A stretch of DNA of 36,695 nucleotides from the NCBI GenBank assembly GCA_023254495.1, contig JALRLK010000032.1:1-36695 (forward strand), written 5' to 3'. Position 1 is the stretch's first letter. The number at the start of each line of letters is the position of its first letter. Positions 31,475 to 36,695 of the stretch are shown here, in pieces. Below the pieces are notes generated by a model. That model was not told the DNA's origin. It did not search any database and saw nothing but the letters and a program-made list of their open reading frames with translations. The translations under genes were made by a program, and so were the position numbers. Source of the stretch: Marivivens sp. Its GTDB lineage: Bacteria; Pseudomonadota; Alphaproteobacteria; Rhodobacterales; Rhodobacteraceae.

Positions 31475-33946
31475 ATGACCAAGCACGATGCCCTGAGTTT
31501 CGAGATCGACGGCATGACCTGCGCGGGCTGCGTCGGGCGCGCCGAAAAGGCTATCGCGGCGGTTGGGGGCGTGGAGAAGGCCGAGGTTAACCTTGCCACC
31601 CATGCCGGCCGGGTCACGCTTGATGCCAACGCCGGACCCGGCACAGCCAAGGCCATCGCCGGGGCGTTGCAGGCGGCGGGCTATCCGGCGGTTCCGACTC
31701 GGCATCGCTTCGAGGTCGAGGGGATGTCTTGCGCCTCTTGTGTCAATCGCGTGGAAGAGGCGCTTCTTGAGGTGCCGGGTGTGATCTCGGCCAACGTCAA
31801 TCTGACCGACAATACAGCCAGCGCTACTGCGCTCATCTCTGATCCAACGCTCTTGATCGAGGCGATCCGCGGCGCTGGCTATGAGGCGAAAGTGCTGGCG
31901 CAGGGCGCACGCGCGACCGATCGCAACGCCGAAGAGGCGAAGGCCCTGCAAGGGCGCGTTCTCGTCGCTGCGGCTCTGACCCTGCCAGTTTTCGTGCTCG
32001 AAATGGGCGGCCATGTGTTTCCGGCGATCCACGATCTTGTTCATCGCACCATCGGGATGCAGGCGAGCTGGACGATCCAGTTCGTCCTGACCACCATCGT
32101 CCTCGCATTCCCCGGCCGCCAGTTCTTTGCCAAGGGCATTCCCGCGCTTCTGCGCTGGGCGCCCGACATGAATTCACTGGTCTTTCTCGGCACCTCGGCC
32201 GCCTGGCTTTATTCCTCGGTCGCGCTCTTTGCGCCGGGGCTGATGCCCGAAGGCACTCAGGCCGTCTATTTCGAGGCGGCGGCGGTGATCGTCACGCTGA
32301 TCCTTGTCGGCCGCTGGCTCGAGGCCCGTGCGAAGGGGCAGACCGGCGCTGCGATCAAGCGTCTGCTTGGCCTGCGCCCCTCGACGGCCCGCGTGGTCCG
32401 CGATGGGGCCGAGGTGGATATTCCGGTCGATGAGGTCCAGCGCGGCGATATCCTCGTGGTTCGCCCCGGTGAAAGGATCGCCGTAGATGGTGTTGTGCGT
32501 GAAGGCGATAGCTGGGTGGATGAGAGCATGATCACCGGCGAGCCCGTGCCTGTGGCGAAAGCGAAGGGCGCCGCGCTTGTGGCCGGAACGGTCAACGGAA
32601 ACGGCGCGCTCAAGATGCGGGCGACGGCCGTTGGTGCCGAGACGATGCTGAGCCGGATCATCGCCATGGTGGAAGAGGCGCAGGGCGCGCGGCTTCCGGT
32701 TCAGGATTTGGTGAACAAGATTACCGGCGTCTTTGTGCCCGCCGTCATGGCTGTGGCGACTTTGACCATCCTCGCATGGCTGGTTTTCGGCCCCGATCCG
32801 CGCCTGCAATATGCGCTGGTGGCGGGTGTCGCCGTGCTCATCATCGCCTGCCCCTGCGCCATGGGCCTTGCGACGCCAACCTCGATCATGGTCGGCACAG
32901 GCCGCGCCGCCGAGCTTGGCGTACTGTTTCGGCAAGGCGATGCGCTTCAGGCGCTTCAAGGGGTCGAGCTCGTTGCCTTCGACAAAACCGGCACCTTGAC
33001 CGAAGGCAAACCCGAGCTGACCGATCTTGAGCCGCTGGGCGGCTGGGAGGCCGATAATCTTCTGGCCTCCACGGCTGCGGTCGAGGCGCTGTCGGAACAC
33101 CCGCTTGGCCGCGCCGTCGTGGCGGCGGCAAAGGGCAAGGGGCTGACGATCCCCAGCGCCGAAGGCTTTGCGGCGATCCCCGGTTATGGCCTGAGCGCTA
33201 GGATCGACGGAAAAATGGTGCTCGTCGGCGCCCAGCGCCTGATGACCAAGGAAGGCATCGAGACCGCTGAATTCGCAGCAGCCGCCGACCGCCTTTCGCA
33301 GAAAGGGCGCACGCCGATCCTTGTCGCAGTGGATGGCACGCCCGCTGGCATCCTCGCGGTGGCCGACAAGGTCAAACCCACCGCCGCTGCCACGATCCGC
33401 GCCCTCCATGAGCGCGGTCTGCGGGTGGCGATGATCACCGGCGACACCAAAAAGACCGCCGCCGCGATCGCCGCCGAACTGGGCATCGACGATGTGCAGG
33501 CCGAAGTTCTGCCCGAGGGCAAGGTCGCAGCAATCCATGCGTTGCAGGAGAAGGGCCGCGTCGCTTTCGTGGGCGATGGCATCAACGATGCGCCCGCCCT
33601 TGCTTCTGCGGATGTGGGCGTCGCCATCGGCACCGGAACCGACGTGGCCGTGGAAAGCGCCCATGTGGTCCTGATGTCGGGCGATCCTTCGGGCGTCGTC
33701 AACGCCATCGAAATGAGCCGCAAGACGATGGGCAATATCCGCCAGAACCTCGGTTGGGCGTTCGGGTATAACATCCTGCTTGTGCCGCTGGCCGCAGGCG
33801 CACTCTATCCGATTTGGGGCTTGATGCTCTCGCCCGCCATCGCCGCTGGCGCGATGGCGCTTTCTTCGGTCCTCGTCATCAGCAACGCGCTGCGCCTGCG
33901 CTGGGTGTCTTCGGTGGTCGACCGCGGCGCGAAGGGGGCGGCATGA
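31475..33946 (+). CDS. copA: Copper-exporting P1B-type ATPase
   Basis: This 823-residue copper pump carries two N-terminal heavy-metal domains (GMTCAGC near residue 15 and GMSCASC near 83). A membrane domain with the CPC metal site follows ([13 protein letters not shown]). Also present are the TGEP actuator motif, the phosphorylation site [11 protein letters not shown] ([10 protein letters not shown]), [10 protein letters not shown] and the hinge [21 protein letters not shown]. It exports Cu(I) from the cytoplasm. The upstream CueR-type promoter and the cueR-like gene overlapping its stop (ATGA) indicate copper induction. A long frame on the opposite strand is a shadow. Confidence 0.96.
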   Translation: MTKHDALSFEIDGMTCAGCVGRAEKAIAAVGGVEKAEVNLATHAGRVTLDANAGPGTAKAIAGALQAAGYPAVPTRHRFEVEGMSCASCVNRVEEALLEVPGVISANVNLTDNTASATALISDPTLLIEAIRGAGYEAKVLAQGARATDRNAEEAKALQGRVLVAAALTLPVFVLEMGGHVFPAIHDLVHRTIGMQASWTIQFVLTTIVLAFPGRQFFAKGIPALLRWAPDMNSLVFLGTSAAWLYSSVALFAPGLMPEGTQAVYFEAAAVIVTLILVGRWLEARAKGQTGAAIKRLLGLRPSTARVVRDGAEVDIPVDEVQRGDILVVRPGERIAVDGVVREGDSWVDESMITGEPVPVAKAKGAALVAGTVNGNGALKMRATAVGAETMLSRIIAMVEEAQGARLPVQDLVNKITGVFVPAVMAVATLTILAWLVFGPDPRLQYALVAGVAVLIIACPCAMGLATPTSIMVGTGRAAELGVLFRQGDALQALQGVELVAFDKTGTLTEGKPELTDLEPLGGWEADNLLASTAAVEALSEHPLGRAVVAAAKGKGLTIPSAEGFAAIPGYGLSARIDGKMVLVGAQRLMTKEGIETAEFAAAADRLSQKGRTPILVAVDGTPAGILAVADKVKPTAAATIRALHERGLRVAMITGDTKKTAAAIAAELGIDDVQAEVLPEGKVAAIHALQEKGRVAFVGDGINDAPALASADVGVAIGTGTDVAVESAHVVLMSGDPSGVVNAIEMSRKTMGNIRQNLGWAFGYNILLVPLAAGALYPIWGLMLSPAIAAGAMALSSVLVISNALRLRWVSSVVDRGAKGAA

Positions 33947-34332
33947 ATATCGGTGACGTAGCTGCGCGGACGGGCCTGCCCACCAAGACGATCCGCTATT
34001 ACGAGGATATCGGCCTCATCACGCCTCTGCGTGGCGAGAACGGCTATCGCCGCTTCCGCGAGGCCGATATGCACAAGCTCGGCTTTGTCGGTCGGGCGCG
34101 GGCGCTGGGCTTTTCTATCGAGGAATGCCGTGACCTCTTGGCGCTTTACGAAGATGAGGATCGGGCCAGCGCCGATGTCCGCCAGATCGCCATGGGCCAC
34201 CTTGACGAGATCGAACGCAAGATCGCGGCGCTCAGCGATATGCGCGATACGCTCAAGGGCCTCGTCCACGCTTGCGCCGGCGATCACCGGCCCAATTGCC
34301 CGATCCTGAAAGAGCTCTCTGACGGCGCCTAG
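33943..34332 (+). CDS. cueR: CueR-like MerR regulator
   Basis: This 129-residue MerR protein has a winged helix-turn-helix ([26 protein letters not shown]), a dimerisation helix, and the metal loop C111-x7-C119 (CAGDHRPNC), as in CueR. Ser76 in place of a third Cys fits a monovalent-copper sensor. It should distort and activate the copA promoter when copper is bound. The ATG overlaps the copA stop; a longer frame starting inside copA is rejected. Its end overlaps the convergent aldolase gene by 4 bp. Confidence 0.92.
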   Translation: MNIGDVAARTGLPTKTIRYYEDIGLITPLRGENGYRRFREADMHKLGFVGRARALGFSIEECRDLLALYEDEDRASADVRQIAMGHLDEIERKIAALSDMRDTLKGLVHACAGDHRPNCPILKELSDGA

Positions 34333-35099
34333 CCGCGCCCGAAGGCTCCGGCGAGGTCTTTCGCGGCGGCGAGCATCATCGACAGGTCCAGCCCCACGGC
34401 GGTAAAGGTTGTGCCCCGTGCGATGCAATGCTGCGCATGGGCGCGGTCCATCGTCAGGATGCCCGAGGGAACGCCGATCTTCTTGAGCCGGTCGATCGCA
34501 TCGTCGATCTGGGCGCGCACCTCCGGGTGGGTCGGCTGGCCGGGGAACCCCATCGAGGCGGCAAGGTCGGCAGGGCCGATGAAAACGCCGTTGACCCCCT
34601 CGACCGAGGCGATCTCTTCCAGCCGGCCCATTGCTTCGATGGTCTCGACCTGCACTAGAAGGCAGATCTCGTCATTGGCGCGGGCGAAGTAATCCTTGAT
34701 GCGGGAATAGCCGCTGGCGCGGGTCGCCCCTGCAACGCCTCGAAGCCCGTGAGGCGCATAGCGGACGGCTTTGACAGCGGCCTCGGCTTCCTCGCGGGTT
34801 TGGACATAGGGGATCAAAAGCGTCTGCGCCCCGAAATCGAGGATGCGCTTGATGAGCACGATATCGTTGAAGGCGGGGCGCACCACCGGATTGGTATTCG
34901 GATAGGCCGCCATCGCCTGAAGCGAGCGGAGCACATCCGGCACATCGGTGGGTGAATGTTCGGTGTCGATCACGATCCAGTCAAAGCCAACGCCTGCCAA
35001 AGCCTCGGGCACCGAGGGGCCGCCGATGCTGTTCCACAGGCCGATCTGCTGGCGCCCTTCGGCGAGCGCGGCTTTGAAGCGGTTCTTGGGAAGGTCCAT
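34329..35099 (-). CDS. HpcH/HpaI-family class II aldolase
   Basis: This 256-residue metal-dependent aldolase is of the 4-hydroxy-2-oxoheptanedioate type. Seen are IGLWNSIGGPSVPEALAGVGFDWIVIDTEHSPTDV, the catalytic-type Arg in VVRPAFND, APHGLRGVAGATRASGY, the metal Glu in LLVQVETIEAMG and GVFIGPADLAASMG. It cleaves or forms bonds between pyruvate and an aldehyde; the natural substrate is unclear. It is 2 bp downstream of aroQ and probably co-transcribed. No other aromatic-degradation genes are nearby. Confidence 0.88.
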   Translation of the reverse strand: MDLPKNRFKAALAEGRQQIGLWNSIGGPSVPEALAGVGFDWIVIDTEHSPTDVPDVLRSLQAMAAYPNTNPVVRPAFNDIVLIKRILDFGAQTLLIPYVQTREEAEAAVKAVRYAPHGLRGVAGATRASGYSRIKDYFARANDEICLLVQVETIEAMGRLEEIASVEGVNGVFIGPADLAASMGFPGQPTHPEVRAQIDDAIDRLKKIGVPSGILTMDRAHAQHCIARGTTFTAVGLDLSMMLAAAKDLAGAFGRG

Positions 35100-35101
35100 G
35101 A

Positions 35102-35539
35102 TTATCCTACAAGTGTTTTCATGCGCCGCAGCGCGAGGAGATAGCCTTCGGTGCCAAGACCGGCGATCACGCCATCGGCCCGCAGCGAGACATAGGAATG
35201 ATGCCGAAAGCTCTCGCGCTTGTGCACGTTCGTTATATGGACTTCGATCACCGGCCCTTCGAAGGTGTTGAGCGCGTCGAGGATGGCGACTGAGGTATGG
35301 GTATAGGCGGCCGGGTTGATGATGATGCCCGCCGAGGTCTCGCGCGCCGCATGGATCAACTCGACGACACCACCTTCGTAGTTTGACTGGTGGAACGAGG
35401 TCGCAAGGCCAAGTTCGCCCGCCAGCGCAGCACAGGCTTTTTCGACGTCGGCGAGGGTCTCGCTGCCGTAGATCTCGGGCTGGCGCTTGCCGAGAAGGTT
35501 GAGGTTGGGTCCGTTCAGGATCGAAATGAGTTTGGGCAT
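35102..35539 (-). CDS. aroQ: Type II 3-dehydroquinate dehydratase
   Basis: This 145-residue AroQ dehydrates 3-dehydroquinate in the shikimate pathway. The signature [19 protein letters not shown] with the catalytic Tyr, [27 protein letters not shown] and [17 protein letters not shown] with the catalytic-type His are all present. The ATG at 35539 follows GGAGCC; a frame to 35590 adds no family sequence. It leads a two-gene unit with the aldolase. Confidence 0.95.
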   Translation of the reverse strand: MPKLISILNGPNLNLLGKRQPEIYGSETLADVEKACAALAGELGLATSFHQSNYEGGVVELIHAARETSAGIIINPAAYTHTSVAILDALNTFEGPVIEVHITNVHKRESFRHHSYVSLRADGVIAGLGTEGYLLALRRMKTLVG

Positions 35540-35621
35540 TGCAGGCTCCGCTTCGTGCCTCTTGATTGCGGATGGCAGGCGGTGATGCAACTGATTTGGT
35601 GGGAAGACGGGTGGTTTGCCG

Positions 35622-36422
35622 CTAGCCGAGGCGGTGTCGCATCATCCCGATCCCTGCCGAGAGAGCAAAAATCAGGGCGGCGGCGCAGACGATCGTCGGC
35701 CCTGCCGGAGTGTCGAACTGCCAGGCGGCGCCCAGCCCGCCGAGGGCGGAAAGCCCGCCGATGGCCGAGGCGATCAGAGCCATTCGCCCTGGGGTCTGTG
35801 CCAAGGGGCGGGCTGCGGCGGCAGGGATGATCAGCATGGCTGCGATCAGGAGTGCGCCGACGACCTTGATCGCCACCGCAACCACGATCGCCAAAGCGAG
35901 GGTCAGGACTAGTTGTTCGCGCTCGGGCTGGATACCGCCCGCCTGCGCCAGATCGGGGCTCAGGGTGGCGATCAAAAGCGCAGACCACCGCCACATGAGA
36001 AGGCCGATGACGCCCGCACCTCCTAGCCAGACGAGAAGCACATCTATCCGGCTGACGGCCAGGATGTCGCCGAAGAGATAGGTCATAAGGTCAACCCGCA
36101 CCCCTTCGAGAAAGGACACAGCCACCAAACCCACCGCCAAAGCCGAATGAGCGAGCACCCCCAAGACGGTGTCGATACCAAGGCCGCGCCCCGAGAGGGT
36201 CGACACAAGCGAGGCGACGAGGATCGAAATCACCAGAACGCCCGCAAAGACCGAAACATTGAAGAAGAGCGCCAGCGCCACGCCAAGGATCGCCGCGTGC
36301 GCGGTGGCATCTCCGAAATATGCCATGCGCCGCCAAACCACGAAACATCCTAGCGGGCCCGCTGCAAGACCTACCCCAAGACCCGCTAGGGCAGCTCGAA
36401 CAAGGAAATCGTCAAGCATCAC
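35622..36422 (-). CDS. znuB: Zinc ABC transporter permease
   Basis: This 266-residue ABC-3 family permease has about eight TMs ([65 protein letters not shown]). The [11 protein letters not shown] cytoplasmic loop is typical of ZnuB/MntB permeases. The start overlaps the znuC stop by 4 bp (ATGA). Zinc is favoured over manganese because of the His-rich tail of the adjacent ATPase. The periplasmic binding protein and Zur are outside the window. Confidence 0.92.
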   Translation of the reverse strand: MMLDDFLVRAALAGLGVGLAAGPLGCFVVWRRMAYFGDATAHAAILGVALALFFNVSVFAGVLVISILVASLVSTLSGRGLGIDTVLGVLAHSALAVGLVAVSFLEGVRVDLMTYLFGDILAVSRIDVLLVWLGGAGVIGLLMWRWSALLIATLSPDLAQAGGIQPEREQLVLTLALAIVVAVAIKVVGALLIAAMLIIPAAAARPLAQTPGRMALIASAIGGLSALGGLGAAWQFDTPAGPTIVCAAALIFALSAGIGMMRHRLG

Positions 36423-36695
36423 TCGACCTCTTCATGGGTATGCGGGTGCGGGTGATCATGGTCGTGATGATGGTGATGGTCGTGGCGGTAGAGGGCAAGC
36501 GCACCGCCGGTGCCGCTGCCGAAAAGGGCGCGGTATTCTGGGGCCGAGGCCACCACGTCGGGCGCGCCATGGCAGCAGACATGGCCGTTGAGGCAAACCA
36601 CACGGTCCGAGGCGCTCATCACAACGTGCAGCTCGTGGCTGACCAGCAAAACAGCGCAGCCCATCTCGCGCCGGATCGTTTCGATCTGGCGGTAG
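36419..36695 (-). CDS. znuC: Zinc ABC transporter ATPase, C-terminal part (cut by window end)
   Basis: Only the last 92 codons are present; the frame is open to the right edge and the start lies beyond it. The visible part begins YRQIETIRREMGCAVLLVSHELHVVMSASD, containing the H-loop His of ABC ATPases. It continues through VVCLNGHVCCHG and PEYRALFG, and ends in a His/Asp-rich tail (RHDHHHHHDHDH...) likely to bind zinc. The ATG at 36664 is internal and not the start. It overlaps znuB by 4 bp. Confidence 0.92.
   Translation of the reverse strand, partial: YRQIETIRREMGCAVLLVSHELHVVMSASDRVVCLNGHVCCHGAPDVVASAPEYRALFGSGTGGALALYRHDHHHHHDHDHPHPHTHEEVE

Noticed and set aside
32174-33664. 496-residue frame opposite copA
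   Set aside because: copA has every P-type ATPase motif; the opposite frame has none of its own.
1-36695. CRISPR array, rRNA or insertion sequence
   Set aside because: No regularly spaced repeats, no rRNA sequence and no transposase with terminal inverted repeats were seen.

Overview
The window reads as chromosomal DNA of an alphaproteobacterium of the Rhodobacteraceae (roseobacter/Rhodobacter relatives). The grounds are GC-rich coding sequence with strong third-position GC, many ATGA or GTGA start/stop overlaps, and a gene set typical of that family: a TauR/Xsc/Tpa taurine route, SoeABC-like sulfite oxidation, membrane-bound cytochrome-c-type urate oxidase PuuD, and a recurring GGAGTATTT intergenic element. 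No species can be named from the sequence alone.

Region 1 (1-5594) is a small integrated element, clearly more AT-rich than the rest. It sits at the 3' end of a tRNA gene whose 5' part lies left of the window. A 28-bp copy of the tRNA end stands at each border (1-28 and 5567-5594). Inside are a tyrosine integrase, a second minimal tyrosine recombinase with a two-TM protein beside it, a small ORF that overlaps a probable HUH rolling-circle replication initiator, an unassigned small ORF with a terminator, and a Tat-exported polysaccharide-lyase-like cargo gene. The cargo lies between two copies of a 43-44 bp direct repeat. A 12-8-12 inverted repeat of loxP/dif-like geometry lies beside the second recombinase, and two large stem-loops lie in the gene-free stretches. 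No capsid, packaging, relaxase or secretion genes are present. This is the best candidate for an undescribed system in the window.

Region 2 (5595-9802) holds the tRNA terminator, now separated from its gene, and a three-gene ABC exporter (ATPase, FtsX-type permease, HlyD-like adaptor). A remnant of a wecC-type nucleotide-sugar dehydrogenase follows (9800-10024).

Region 3 (10033-16953) is a purine/urate breakdown cluster. PuuD oxidises urate to hydroxyisourate, UraH hydrolyses this, and a PuuE-UraD fusion makes allantoin and then allantoate. An AllE-type ureidoglycine aminohydrolase and AllA finish the route to glyoxylate and urea. An NCS2 purine permease and a LysR regulator accompany them. 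The enzyme from allantoate to ureidoglycine is not in the window.

Region 4 (16957-31371) is a sulfonate/taurine region. Tpa converts taurine to sulfoacetaldehyde, and Xsc converts that to acetyl phosphate and sulfite. Pta and AckA use the acetyl phosphate. A TauE/SafE exporter and a SoeABC-like molybdoenzyme dispose of sulfite. TauR (MocR type) is the likely regulator, and paired CTGGMC direct repeats lie before tpa, before xsc, and between tauR and a rhodanese gene. A galM-like mutarotase is attached to the soe operon, and a GNAT acetyltransferase lies between the rhodanese and tpa. No taurine transporter genes are in the window.

Region 5 (31418-36695) has a copper module (CueR-type promoter, CopA, CueR-like MerR), an HpcH/HpaI aldolase plus type II AroQ pair, and znuB with a partial znuC running off the right end.
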